DNA from: Pseudomonadota bacterium
Lineage (GTDB): Bacteria > Pseudomonadota > Alphaproteobacteria > Rhizobiales > Beijerinckiaceae
Assembly: GCA_028876585.1 (NCBI GenBank)
Contig: JAGWRL010000130.1
Span: 1-6,048 of the forward strand
Length of the DNA stretch: 6,048 nt
Reading direction: 5' to 3'
Within the stretch, counting starts at the first letter, position 1, and each line of letters begins with the position of its first letter. Below are positions 1 through 6,048 of the stretch, in pieces. A program made the translations under genes and the position numbers. The notes below the pieces were generated by a model that searched no databases, was not told where the DNA came from, and saw nothing but the letters and a program-made list of their open reading frames with translations.

Positions 1-342
1 GCCCGCGCCGCCGCCCCCGTCGTCGCGCTGTCGCATGGCGATCAGCGCAAGCTCGAAGTGGCGATGATGATGGCGCTGGAGCCCGACATTCTCATGTTCG
101 ACGAGCCGACCGCCGGCATGAGCGTCGACGAGGCGCCGGTGGTGCTCGATCTGATCGCCGAACTGAAGCGTGATCCCGCCAAGACCATCCTGCTGGTCGA
201 GCACAAGATGGACGTCGTGCGCTCGCTCGCCGACCGAATCATCGTGCTGCACAACGGCCGGCTGGCGGCCGACGGCGCGCCGGGCGAGGTGATGGCCTCG
301 GCGATCGTGCGCGAGGCCTATCTCGGCGCGGGCGCGTCATGA
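1..342 (+). CDS. livG: LivG-type ABC transporter ATP-binding protein, 3' part only
   Basis: This is the C-terminal 113 residues of an ATP-binding subunit of a branched-chain amino acid type (HAAT) ABC importer; the start and Walker A lie before the window. Seen in the sequence: the ABC signature LSHGDQ (bases 28-45), a Walker B segment ILMFDEPTAGM (88-120) with the catalytic Glu codon at 103, the H-loop histidine in LLVEHK (codon 202), and a family-typical C-terminus ending in REAYLG plus a short tail. The EH pair at the H-loop separates LivG from LivF, which has EQ. The protein would pair with LivF on the cytoplasmic face of LivH/LivM and drive uptake by ATP hydrolysis. Its stop overlaps the livF start by ATGA. 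The transported substrate cannot be told from the ATPase; a urea or amide importer of the same superfamily is the alternative. Confidence 0.93.
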   Translation, partial: ARAAAPVVALSHGDQRKLEVAMMMALEPDILMFDEPTAGMSVDEAPVVLDLIAELKRDPAKTILLVEHKMDVVRSLADRIIVLHNGRLAADGAPGEVMASAIVREAYLGAGAS

Positions 343-1061
343 GTCAGCCGCTCGCGCTTCAGGGGGTCCACACCCACATCGGCCGCTATCACATCCTGCA
401 AGGCGTCGATTTCGAGGCGCCGGCCGGGCGCACCACCATGCTGCTCGGCCGCAACGGCGCCGGCAAGACGACGTGCCTGCGCACCATCATGGGGCTGTGG
501 CGCGCCTCGCGAGGGTCGATCCGGCTCGGCGACGTCCCTCTGGAGACGCGCCGCGCCAGCGACATCGCCCGCGCCGGCGTCGCCTATGTGCCGGAGACGA
601 TGGCGATCTTCTCCGACCTCAGCGTGCGCGAAAACCTCGTGCTCGCCGCCCGCGCGGGGGCGATGGACGAGGCCCGGCTCGACTGGATTTTCGGCTTCTT
701 CCCGGCGCTGAAGAAATTCTGGACTTCGCGCGCCGGTTCGCTGTCGGGCGGGCAGAAGCAGATGCTGTCGATCGCGCGCGCGATCATCGAGCCGCGCCAG
801 TTGCTGCTGATCGACGAGCCGACCAAGGGCCTCGCGCCGGCGATCATCGACGGCCTGATCGGCTGCCTGCGCGACATCAAGCAGCGCGGCGCGACGATCC
901 TGCTGGTCGAGCAGAATTTCCGCGTCGCGCGCGAAGTCGGCGATCTCGTCTGCGTCATGGACAACGGCCGCATCGTCCATGCCGGCGAGATGGCGGCGCT
1001 CGCGGCGGATGAGGCGCTGCAAAGCCGCCTGCTCGGCCTTTCCCTGGACAGCCATCAATGA
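339..1061 (+). CDS. livF: LivF-type ABC transporter ATP-binding protein
   Basis: Complete 240-residue ATPase, the usual LivF length. Motifs in order: Walker A GRNGAGKTT at residues 37-45, ABC signature LSGGQ at 135-139, Walker B LLLIDEP at 155-161 with D159 and the catalytic E160, and the H-loop position occupied by Gln192 in LLVEQN. Gln instead of His there is normal for LivF, so it is not a defect. It is predicted to form a cytoplasmic heterodimer with LivG and power the LivH/LivM channel. The ATG lies inside the livG stop (ATGA), and the bases before it show no clear Shine-Dalgarno sequence, which fits translational coupling. The gene ends in another ATGA overlap with livH. The family assignment is firm; the substrate is inferred only from family membership. 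Confidence 0.95.
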   Translation: MSQPLALQGVHTHIGRYHILQGVDFEAPAGRTTMLLGRNGAGKTTCLRTIMGLWRASRGSIRLGDVPLETRRASDIARAGVAYVPETMAIFSDLSVRENLVLAARAGAMDEARLDWIFGFFPALKKFWTSRAGSLSGGQKQMLSIARAIIEPRQLLLIDEPTKGLAPAIIDGLIGCLRDIKQRGATILLVEQNFRVAREVGDLVCVMDNGRIVHAGEMAALAADEALQSRLLGLSLDSHQ

Positions 1062-2050
1062 CCGATCCCGGCGCCGCACTCCCCCGCGCCCGCGTGGAAA
1101 TCCTGCCGGCGCTGACGCCGCTGATCGTCGCGCTGGTGGCCGCGCCGTTGATCGGCTCGTTCTCGACCTTCGCCACCCTCACGCTGGCGAGCCTCGCCAT
1201 GGGGGCGATGCTGTTCGTGATGGCCTCGGGGCTGACGCTCGCCTTCGGCCTGATGGACGTGCTCAATTTCGGCCACGGCGCCTTCATCGCCATCGGCGCC
1301 TATGTCGGAGCGGTGATCTACGGCCTCGCCCCGCATGGCTCGCTGGCGCTCGACCTCGGCGTGTTCGCCGCCGCGCTCGTCGCGGCGGCGATTGTCTGCG
1401 GCGCGCTGGGGTTTGTGTTCGAGAAGCTGCTGATCGCGCCGATCTATGGCCGCCATCTCGAACAGATCCTGATCACCATCGGCGGTTCGATCGTGATCGA
1501 GCAATTGCTGCTGGCGCTGTTCGGCGCCGAGCCGCTCGACCTCGCCACGCCCGCCGCCTTTCGCGGTTCGCTGGCGTTGGGCGAGATCGCCGTCGAGAAA
1601 TACCGCCTCGTCGCGCTCGGCCTCGGGCTGATCCTGTTCGTCGGCCAGCTCCTCGTGCTCGGCCGCACGCGCATTGGCCTGTTGATCCGCGCCGGCGTCG
1701 AGAACCGCGAGATGGTGGAGGCGCTCGGCTATCGCATCGACCGGCTGTTCGTCGGCGTGTTCATGGCGGCCTGCGCGCTGGCGGGGGTCGGGGGCGTGCT
1801 GTGGGGGCTTTATCAGAGCCAGGCGCGCGCGGGCATGGGCGGCGAATTGCTGGTGCTGGTGTTCATCGTCGTCATCATCGGCGGCTTGGGCTCGGTGACG
1901 GGCTGTTTCATCGGCGCGACGTTGGTCGCCTTGATCGCCAATTACGCCGGCTTTCTCGCGCCCAAGCTGGCGCTGGTCTCCAATATCGCGCTGATGGCGG
2001 CGGTGCTGCTGTGGCGTCCGCGCGGGCTCTATCCCCTGGGCGCGCGATGA
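1058..2050 (+). CDS. livH: LivH-type branched-chain amino acid ABC transporter permease
   Basis: 330-residue inner-membrane permease, somewhat longer than the common 290-310 because of an N-terminal extension of about 15-20 residues before the first hydrophobic segment. Family marks visible: the segment LTLAFGLMDVLNFGHGAF (N70, H73) typical of LivH, several further Leu/Ala/Val-rich membrane segments, and a cytoplasmic coupling loop with EALGYRID starting at E221, the site where this family contacts the ATPases. A glycine-rich VIIGGLGSVTG segment follows. LivH and LivM form the heterodimeric channel. The ATG sits in the livF stop (ATGA) and the 330-codon frame is open throughout. A good Shine-Dalgarno is absent, again favouring coupling. 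A later start is possible but would lose the overlap seen at every other junction in this operon. Confidence 0.94.
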   Translation: MTDPGAALPRARVEILPALTPLIVALVAAPLIGSFSTFATLTLASLAMGAMLFVMASGLTLAFGLMDVLNFGHGAFIAIGAYVGAVIYGLAPHGSLALDLGVFAAALVAAAIVCGALGFVFEKLLIAPIYGRHLEQILITIGGSIVIEQLLLALFGAEPLDLATPAAFRGSLALGEIAVEKYRLVALGLGLILFVGQLLVLGRTRIGLLIRAGVENREMVEALGYRIDRLFVGVFMAACALAGVGGVLWGLYQSQARAGMGGELLVLVFIVVIIGGLGSVTGCFIGATLVALIANYAGFLAPKLALVSNIALMAAVLLWRPRGLYPLGAR

Positions 2051-3099
2051 GCCTGCTGTCGGGCGATCCGCCGCGCGGGCTGCCCGCGCGCGTTCTGGTC
2101 GGTTTGATCGCGCTGGCGCTGGCGGCGGCGCCGTTCGCCTTCCCCGGCGCGAAACCGCTCGGCGTGGCGGAAAAGATCTGCGTCATGGCGGCGCTGGCGG
2201 CGTCTTACGACCTGTTGCTCGGCTACACCGGCATCGTCTCGTTCGCGCATGTGATGTTCTATGGCGTCGGCGCCTATGGGGTCGGGCTGGCGCTCTACGC
2301 GCTGGGGCCGGGCTGGGGCGCGCTGGCGCTGGGGCTTGGCGCCGGTCTGGCGCTGGCGGCGGCGCTGGCGCTGGTGCTCGGCCTGTTCTCGCTGCGCGTG
2401 CAGGCGATCTTCTTCGCCATGGTGACGCTGGCGGTCGCCTACGCCTTCAACGTGCTGGCCTCGCAACTGCCGAACCTCACCGGCGGCGAGGACGGCCGCA
2501 GCTTCAACGTGCCGGCGATGCTACGCCCCGGCTACAAGCTCGGCGAGTTTCTCGGCCTCGACGTCACCGGGCGCACGCTGACCTATTATCTGGTGTTCGC
2601 CGGCGCGGCGGCGCTGTTCCTGCTGCTGCTGCGCGTCGTCAACTCGCCGTTCGGCCGCGTCTGCCAGGCGATCCGCGAGAATCCGTTGCGCGCCGAGGCG
2701 CTCGGCTATCGCATCGTCGTCCATCGCACCCTGGCGACGCTGGTCGCCGCGCTGGCGGCGGCCTGCGCCGGCGCGCTCAACGCGTTGTGGCTGCGCTATG
2801 TCGGGCCGGACACGGCGTTGAGCTTTTCGATCCAGATCGACGTATTGGTGATCGTCGTCATCGGCGGGCGCGGCACGCTGTATGGCGCCGTGGTCGGCGC
2901 GGCGGTGTTCGTGATCGCCGAGAATTATCTGCGGGCGTTGATCGGGGCGGCGTCCAGCGCGACGGCGGGGTTGCCGTTGCTGCCGGGGCTGCTGCATCCG
3001 GATCGCTGGCTGCTGTGGCTCGGCGTGCTGTTCATCCTCGCCGTGCGGTTTGCGCCGAGGGGGATTATTGGCGAACTGGCGCGGCGCTCAACCGACTAG
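2047..3099 (+). CDS. livM: LivM-type branched-chain amino acid ABC transporter permease
   Basis: 350-residue inner-membrane permease, second half of the Liv channel. Family marks: a hydrophobic segment at about residues 15-32, [20 protein letters not shown] starting at G59 (H68), a coupling loop from N199 to I223 containing NSPFGR and EALGYRI (E217), and [11 protein letters not shown] around residue 273. The ATG overlaps the livH stop (ATGA). The same frame stays open for a further 356 codons upstream through livH, but that stretch is Arg-rich non-membrane sequence antagonistic to livH, so the long version is rejected. Leu/Ala runs are encoded by repeated GCGCTGG-like units (for example 2347-2376), a codon-bias effect. 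The last 12 bases overlap the 3' end of argH on the other strand. Confidence 0.94.
   Translation: MSLLSGDPPRGLPARVLVGLIALALAAAPFAFPGAKPLGVAEKICVMAALAASYDLLLGYTGIVSFAHVMFYGVGAYGVGLALYALGPGWGALALGLGAGLALAAALALVLGLFSLRVQAIFFAMVTLAVAYAFNVLASQLPNLTGGEDGRSFNVPAMLRPGYKLGEFLGLDVTGRTLTYYLVFAGAAALFLLLLRVVNSPFGRVCQAIRENPLRAEALGYRIVVHRTLATLVAALAAACAGALNALWLRYVGPDTALSFSIQIDVLVIVVIGGRGTLYGAVVGAAVFVIAENYLRALIGAASSATAGLPLLPGLLHPDRWLLWLGVLFILAVRFAPRGIIGELARRSTD
3088..3099. other. Convergent 12-base overlap of livM and argH 3' ends
   Basis: The livM stop (TAG, 3097-3099) lies inside the last codons of argH, and the argH stop (TGA on the - strand, 3088-3090) lies inside the last codons of livM. There is no room for a dedicated bidirectional terminator between the two genes, so each transcript must end within the other gene or by another mechanism such as Rho. 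Confidence 0.9.
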
Positions 3100-4470
3100 C
3101 CGTTTCAGCCACCGCTGCGCTTGGGCCCGCACATTCTCCGGCGCCGTGCCGCCGTAAGACGTGCGGCTGCGGACAGAGTTCTCCACCGCGAGCACGTCGA
3201 GCGCCGCCGCCGTCATGCGCGGCTCGACCGTCTGCAACTCCTCCAGCGTCAGCGCCTCCAGCGCCACGCCCTTGGCGGAGGCCAGCCCGACGATGCGGCC
3301 GGTGACGTGATGCGCCTCGCGGAACGGCATTTTCAGCGTCCGCACCAGCCAGTCGGCGAGGTCGGTGGCGGTGGAATAGCCGGAGCCGGCGGCGGCCTTC
3401 ATCTTCGCCGCGTCCGGCGTCAGGTCGCGCGCCATGCCGGTCATCGCCGCCAGACAGAGCGAGAGCGTGCGCAAGCCGTCCATCGCGCCCTCCTTGTCCT
3501 CCTGCATGTCCTTGGAATAAGCGAGCGGCAGGCCCTTCATCACCGTCAACAGGCCGACCAGCGAGCCGGTCACGCGGCCGGTCTTGCCGCGCACCAGTTC
3601 GGCCGCGTCGGGGTTGCGCTTCTGCGGCATGATCGAGGAGCCGGTCGAGAACGCGTCCGACAATCGCACGAAGCCGAATTGCGGCGTCGTCCACAGCACG
3701 ATCTCCTCGGCGAAACGGGAGAGATGCACGGCGCAGATCGCGGCGGCGGCGAGCGCCTCCAGCACGAAATCGCGGTCGGCGACGCTGTCGAGCGAATTGG
3801 CGGTCGGCCGGTCGAAGCCGAGCGCCTTCGCCGTCGCCTCGCGGTCGATGGGAAACGACGTGCCGGCGAGCGCGGCGGCGCCGAGCGGGCATTCGTTGGC
3901 GCGGGCGCGGGCGTCGGCGAAGCGCGAGCGGTCGCGCGCGAGCATCTCGACATAGGCCATCAGGTGATGGCCAAAAGTCACCGGCTGCGCCGATTGCAGA
4001 TGGGTGAAGCCGGGCATCACCATGTCGGCGGAGGCCAGCGCGCGCTCGGCGAGCGCGGTCTGCAAGCCGGCGATCTGGCCGATCAGCGCGTCGACCGTGT
4101 CGCGCACCCATAGCTTGAAATCGGTCGCCACCTGATCGTTGCGCGAGCGGGCGGTGTGCAGCCGTCCGGCGGCGGGGCCGATCAGTTCGGCGAGCCGGCT
4201 CTCGACATTCATATGGATGTCTTCCAGCGCGCGGCTGTAGGCGAAAGCGCCCGCCTCGATTTCGCCTTTGACTTGCGCGAGACCGCGCGCGATCGCCTCG
4301 GCGTCGGCGGGCTCGACGATGCCGGTCGCCGCCAACATGGCGACATGGGCGAGCGAACCGGCTATATCCTGCGGCCCGAGCGCGCGGTCGAAGTCGATGG
4401 AGGCGTTGATCTCTTCCATGATTTCGGCGGGGCCGCTCGCGAACCGGCCGCCCCACATCTTGTTGCTCAT
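3088..4470 (-). CDS. argH: Argininosuccinate lyase
   Basis: Complete 460-residue cytoplasmic enzyme, normal length for ArgH. It splits argininosuccinate into arginine and fumarate, the last step of arginine synthesis. Landmarks: N-terminal [18 protein letters not shown] with H105 to D112, [15 protein letters not shown] with H157 (the catalytic-histidine region of the family), and the fumarase/lyase superfamily signature [11 protein letters not shown] (residues 277-287) carrying the catalytic serine. [12 protein letters not shown] and [13 protein letters not shown] follow. All key residues look intact. The start at 4470 gives MSNKMWGG; a GAGG (4476 down to 4473) sits only two bases before it. 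The frame is open for another 160 codons upstream through tlpA antisense, but the family start and this site argue against that. It is divergent from tlpA and convergent with livM. In several Hyphomicrobiales argH is, from memory, followed by lysA; here it is not. Confidence 0.96.
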   Translation of the reverse strand: MSNKMWGGRFASGPAEIMEEINASIDFDRALGPQDIAGSLAHVAMLAATGIVEPADAEAIARGLAQVKGEIEAGAFAYSRALEDIHMNVESRLAELIGPAAGRLHTARSRNDQVATDFKLWVRDTVDALIGQIAGLQTALAERALASADMVMPGFTHLQSAQPVTFGHHLMAYVEMLARDRSRFADARARANECPLGAAALAGTSFPIDREATAKALGFDRPTANSLDSVADRDFVLEALAAAAICAVHLSRFAEEIVLWTTPQFGFVRLSDAFSTGSSIMPQKRNPDAAELVRGKTGRVTGSLVGLLTVMKGLPLAYSKDMQEDKEGAMDGLRTLSLCLAAMTGMARDLTPDAAKMKAAAGSGYSTATDLADWLVRTLKMPFREAHHVTGRIVGLASAKGVALEALTLEELQTVEPRMTAAALDVLAVENSVRSRTSYGGTAPENVRAQAQRWLKRLVG

Positions 4471-4491
4471 GACCTCGCCCCGGACCGTGAA
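4471..4491. promoter_or_regulatory. 21-base spacer between divergent argH and tlpA starts
   Basis: Only 21 bases separate the start codons of two divergently oriented genes. It holds the argH GAGG on the - strand and, for tlpA, no convincing Shine-Dalgarno. The space is too short for both promoters, so at least one promoter, and probably both, must lie within the 5' coding region of the opposite gene, or one of the transcripts is leaderless or nearly so. I found no clear -35/-10 pair on either side, so no promoter positions are given. Confidence 0.6.
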
Positions 4492-5118
4492 ATGAACTTG
4501 AAACGCGCCGCTTTTGTTGTCGCGCCGCTGGGCCTCGCGGCCATCGCGGCCGCGGCCTTCTACGGGACAAAGACCGACGCCGGCAAGGGCGCCTGCCCGG
4601 CCGCCTCGCTCGCGCTCGCCGATAAATTGCGCCCGCTCGCCAAGGGCGAGATCGCCGCGCTCAAGGTGGAGACGGTTCCGCGCCCCGCGGCTACGCTCGC
4701 CTTCGCCGGCGCGGACGGGCAGAAACTCGCGCTGGCGGATTTCAAGGGCCGCGCCGTGCTGCTCAACCTGTGGGCGACCTGGTGCGTCCCGTGCCGGGCG
4801 GAAATGCCGGCGCTCGACCGGTTGCAGGCGGCGGCGGGCGGGCCGCAATTCGAGGTCGTCACCGTCAACGTCGACACCGCCCGCGTCGAGCGCGCCGGAC
4901 AATTCCTCGACGAGATCGGGGTGAAGCGCCTTACTCGCTACGCCGACCACAGCGGCGACGCGTTCGAGACTTTGCGCCTCGCCGGCAAGGCTTTGGGCCT
5001 GCCGACGTCGCTGCTGATCGACAAGGACGGCTGCGAACTGGGCGTGGTCGCCGGCCCGGCCAACTGGGATTCGCCCGACGCGCTGGCGGCGGTGAAGGTG
5101 TTGGCGGGGGGGTCGTGA
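4492..5118 (+). CDS. tlpA: TlpA-like membrane-anchored thiol:disulfide reductase
   Basis: 208-residue protein with a short basic start (MNLKR), a single membrane segment at about residues 6-24 that probably stays as an anchor, and a periplasmic thioredoxin-like (AhpC/TSA-Redoxin) domain. The active site is WATWC-VP-C with C98 and C101, and the cis-proline is P171 in [12 protein letters not shown]. TlpA proteins act as reductants in the periplasm; Bradyrhizobium TlpA is needed for cytochrome aa3 assembly through copper delivery to CoxB/ScoI. Two further cysteines, C35 and C181, sit where Bradyrhizobium TlpA has, to my knowledge, a second structural disulfide. The start at 4492 is chosen because the hydrophobic anchor follows at once; upstream frame sequence is antisense to argH. 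It is followed by a GTGA overlap with a VOC gene. A general cytochrome c maturation role (CcmG/ResA-like) is the alternative. Confidence 0.92.
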   Translation: MNLKRAAFVVAPLGLAAIAAAAFYGTKTDAGKGACPAASLALADKLRPLAKGEIAALKVETVPRPAATLAFAGADGQKLALADFKGRAVLLNLWATWCVPCRAEMPALDRLQAAAGGPQFEVVTVNVDTARVERAGQFLDEIGVKRLTRYADHSGDAFETLRLAGKALGLPTSLLIDKDGCELGVVAGPANWDSPDALAAVKVLAGGS

Positions 5119-5498
5119 ACATCGACCGGCTCGATCATCTCGTGTTGACGGTGGCGGACGTTTCGGCCACGTGCGCGTTTTATGAGCGCGTCATGGGGAT
5201 GCGGGTCGTCACGTTCGACCACGCACGCAAGGCGCTGCGCTTCGGGCGCCAGAAGATCAACCTGCATCAGGCCGGCGCCGAGTTCGAGCCCAGGGCCGTG
5301 CGTCCGGTTACGGGCTTGGGCGACTTGTGCTTCATCTCCGAGACGCCGATGGCGGAAATCGTCGCGGGGCTCGCGGCCGAAGGCGTCGCCGTGATCGACG
5401 GGCCGGTTGTGCGCAGCGGCGCGCTCGGGGCGATGGTCTCGGTATATTTCCGCGATCCCGACGGGAATTTGATCGAGGTGGCGAATTACGCGGGCTGA
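5115..5498 (+). CDS. VOC family protein, GLOD5-like
   Basis: 127-residue single-domain protein of the vicinal oxygen chelate (glyoxalase/bleomycin resistance/dioxygenase) fold. Two beta-alpha-beta-beta-beta modules can be followed: [12 protein letters not shown] near the start and, later, LCFISETP through [17 protein letters not shown]. Likely metal ligands are H8, H51 (in KINLHQAG) and E121 (in LIEV). The runs [26 protein letters not shown] and EFEPRA closely match the GLOD5 (glyoxalase-domain protein 5) type as I remember it. The reaction of that group is not established, so no function is given. The start is GTG at 5115, overlapping the tlpA stop (GTGA) and preceded by a G-rich stretch (5106-5112); the frame has no other start that leaves the conserved RLDH segment intact. 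Being coupled to tlpA suggests co-expression but not shared function. Confidence 0.9.
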   Translation: MNIDRLDHLVLTVADVSATCAFYERVMGMRVVTFDHARKALRFGRQKINLHQAGAEFEPRAVRPVTGLGDLCFISETPMAEIVAGLAAEGVAVIDGPVVRSGALGAMVSVYFRDPDGNLIEVANYAG

Positions 5499-5501
5499 GC
5501 G

Positions 5502-5606
5502 ATTACGAGATTGATACCCATTGCATGAATTCGTGTCCGCGAAGGTCCACCGCGCCGACGCGTGCGCGAGTTTCGAATCGTGCAATCGGTATCGCGTCCT
5601 CGTAAT
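5502..5606. repeat. Long imperfect palindrome / potential hairpin
   Basis: Arms 5502-5533 and 5574-5606 are near-complementary in blocks: ATTACGAG (5502-5509) with CTCGTAAT (5599-5606); GATACC (5513-5518) with GGTATC (5588-5593); ATTGCA (5520-5525) with TGCAAT (5581-5586); one G.T and one G-C pair (5526-5527 with 5579-5580); then ATTCG (5529-5533) with CGAAT (5574-5578). That makes about 27 pairs, with an internal loop of 3 and 5 bases, one C/C mismatch and one bulged A. The 40-base centre is GC-rich and can pair a little further (CGCG 5538-5541 with 5565-5568). It begins three bases after the VOC stop. No T-run follows, so it is not a standard Rho-independent terminator. It may be a dispersed palindromic repeat, an mRNA 3' stabiliser, or a protein-binding site. 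Confidence 0.8.
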
Positions 5607-5622
5607 GAGTCGGGAAAACACA

Positions 5623-5635
5623 ACTTGTTGCAAGT
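5623..5635. promoter_or_regulatory. Small dyad upstream of the DHFR-like gene (possible operator)
   Basis: ACTTG (5623-5627) and CAAGT (5631-5635) form a perfect 5-base dyad around TTG, in the only less GC-rich stretch before the next gene, 21 bases ahead of its start codon. The position suits an operator, but so short a dyad can arise by chance and no regulator family is recognised. Confidence 0.25.
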
Positions 5636-5646
5636 CGTAAGCGGTC

Positions 5647-5651
5647 GGAGG
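5647..5651 (+). promoter_or_regulatory. Shine-Dalgarno sequence GGAGG fixing the start at 5657
   Basis: GGAGG followed by a five-base spacer (CCTCA) and ATG at 5657. It is the clearest ribosome binding site in the window and fixes the start of the last gene, whose frame is otherwise open back to a TGA at 5606-5608. Confidence 0.75.
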
Positions 5652-5656
5652 CCTCA

Positions 5657-6048
5657 ATGGGAAGGGTGCGCGTAGCCGGTTTTGCAGTATCCGTCGACGG
5701 CTTCGGGGCCGGCCCGGACCAGAGCCTGGAGCATCCGCTCGGGCGTCGAGGCAGGGAGTTGCATGGATGGTTCTTCCCGACCCGGGCCTTTCGCTCGATG
5801 GTCGGGCAAGACGGCGGGACTGACGATCCCTTCGCCCGCGCCGCGATGGAAGGCTTCGGCGCCTTCATCCTCGGGCGCAATATGTTCGGCCCGATTCGCG
5901 GCGAATGGCCGGACGACGCGTGGAAAGGCTGGTGGGGCGACAATCCTCCGTATCACGCGCCGACCTTTGTCCTCACCCACCACACCCGGGCGCCCATCGT
6001 GATGGAGGGCGGGACGACCTTCCATTTCGTCACCGACGGGATCGAGGC
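5657..6048 (+). CDS. Dihydrofolate reductase family (RibD C-terminal-like) protein, 5' part only
   Basis: First 130 residues of a protein cut off by the window end; full members are usually about 190-220 residues. The frame starts MGRVRVAGFAVSVDGFGAGP, the first strand and loop of the DHFR/RibD-C fold, followed by SLEHPLG, LHGWFFPTRAFR, a strand-turn GAFILGRNMFGP (the nucleotide-binding region around LGRxMF in this family), EWPDDAWKGWWGDNPPYH, PTFVLTHH and MEGGTTFHFVTDGIE. Such proteins are stand-alone NAD(P)H-dependent reductases of unknown substrate (YyaP-like); they are not proven folate or riboflavin enzymes. The start has a strong GGAGG. The gene sits behind the palindrome at 5502-5606 and a 50-base gap, so it is probably transcribed separately from tlpA-VOC. 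The codon use resembles that of its neighbours. Confidence 0.9.
   Translation, partial: MGRVRVAGFAVSVDGFGAGPDQSLEHPLGRRGRELHGWFFPTRAFRSMVGQDGGTDDPFARAAMEGFGAFILGRNMFGPIRGEWPDDAWKGWWGDNPPYHAPTFVLTHHTRAPIVMEGGTTFHFVTDGIE

Noticed and set aside
912..914. Gln192 in place of the H-loop histidine in LivF as a lost catalytic residue
   Set aside because: Gln at this place is normal in the LivF family; the paired LivG keeps the histidine.
979..2046. Open frame continuous with livM running back through livF and livH
   Set aside because: The translation is Arg-rich and antagonistic to livH, which is clearly real in another frame. It is an open frame caused by high GC; livM starts at 2047.
2109..2376. 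Repeated GCGCTGG-like units in livM
   Set aside because: They encode Ala-Leu membrane segments with the favoured GCG and CTG codons; no regular period was seen, so this is composition and not a DNA repeat.
4156..4491. Upstream extension of the tlpA frame
   Set aside because: It is antisense to argH and would bury the membrane anchor inside the protein; ATG at 4492 directly before the anchor is better.
4471..4950. 160-codon upstream extension of the argH frame
   Set aside because: It is antisense to tlpA, lacks ArgH family sequence, and the conserved ArgH N-terminus begins at 4470.
5502..5606. Rho-independent terminator reading of the palindrome
   Set aside because: The stem is long and AT-containing with a large loop, and no T-run follows either arm in either direction.
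5580..5607. Possible promoter GTGCAA - 16 bases - GTAATG for the DHFR-like gene
   Set aside because: The match to a sigma-70 consensus is poor and the bases are already part of the palindrome arm.
5503..6025. Open frames on the - strand across 5503-6025
   Set aside because: They are antisense to the DHFR-like gene, which has a good ribosome binding site and recognisable family motifs on the + strand; their translations show no recognisable domain.

Overview
The window looks like chromosomal DNA from an alphaproteobacterium, probably of the Hyphomicrobiales (Rhizobiales). The reasons are strongly GC-rich sequence with G/C at most third codon positions, tightly packed genes, and a TlpA of Bradyrhizobium type encoded head-to-head with argH. 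The exact genus cannot be read from this sequence alone.

Bases 1-3099 (+ strand) hold the end of a branched-chain amino acid type (HAAT/Liv) ABC importer operon: the 3' part of livG (ATPase), then complete livF (ATPase), livH (permease) and livM (permease). The three junctions are all 4-base ATGA overlaps, so the four genes are probably translated as a coupled unit. No periplasmic binding protein gene is in view, so the true substrate (branched-chain amino acids, or another amide or small acid) is open.

Bases 3088-4470 (- strand) hold argH, argininosuccinate lyase, the last step of arginine synthesis. Its 3' end overlaps the 3' end of livM by 12 bases. Only 21 bases from the argH start, on the other strand, tlpA (4492-5118) begins. 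It encodes a membrane-anchored periplasmic thioredoxin-like reductase. A small VOC/glyoxalase-fold gene resembling GLOD5 (5115-5498) follows with a GTG start overlapping the tlpA stop.

Bases 5499-5656 are the only real intergenic gap. It contains a long imperfect palindrome (5502-5606, about 27 possible base pairs) starting three bases after the VOC stop codon; this is the most unusual non-coding structure here. After it, a good Shine-Dalgarno sequence leads into a dihydrofolate reductase/RibD-C-like gene (from 5657) that runs off the window end.

Most of the window is ordinary housekeeping and transport. I saw no defence system, phage, CRISPR, tRNA or rRNA. The points worth a second look are the palindrome, the two extreme gene junctions around argH, and the coupled tlpA-VOC pair.
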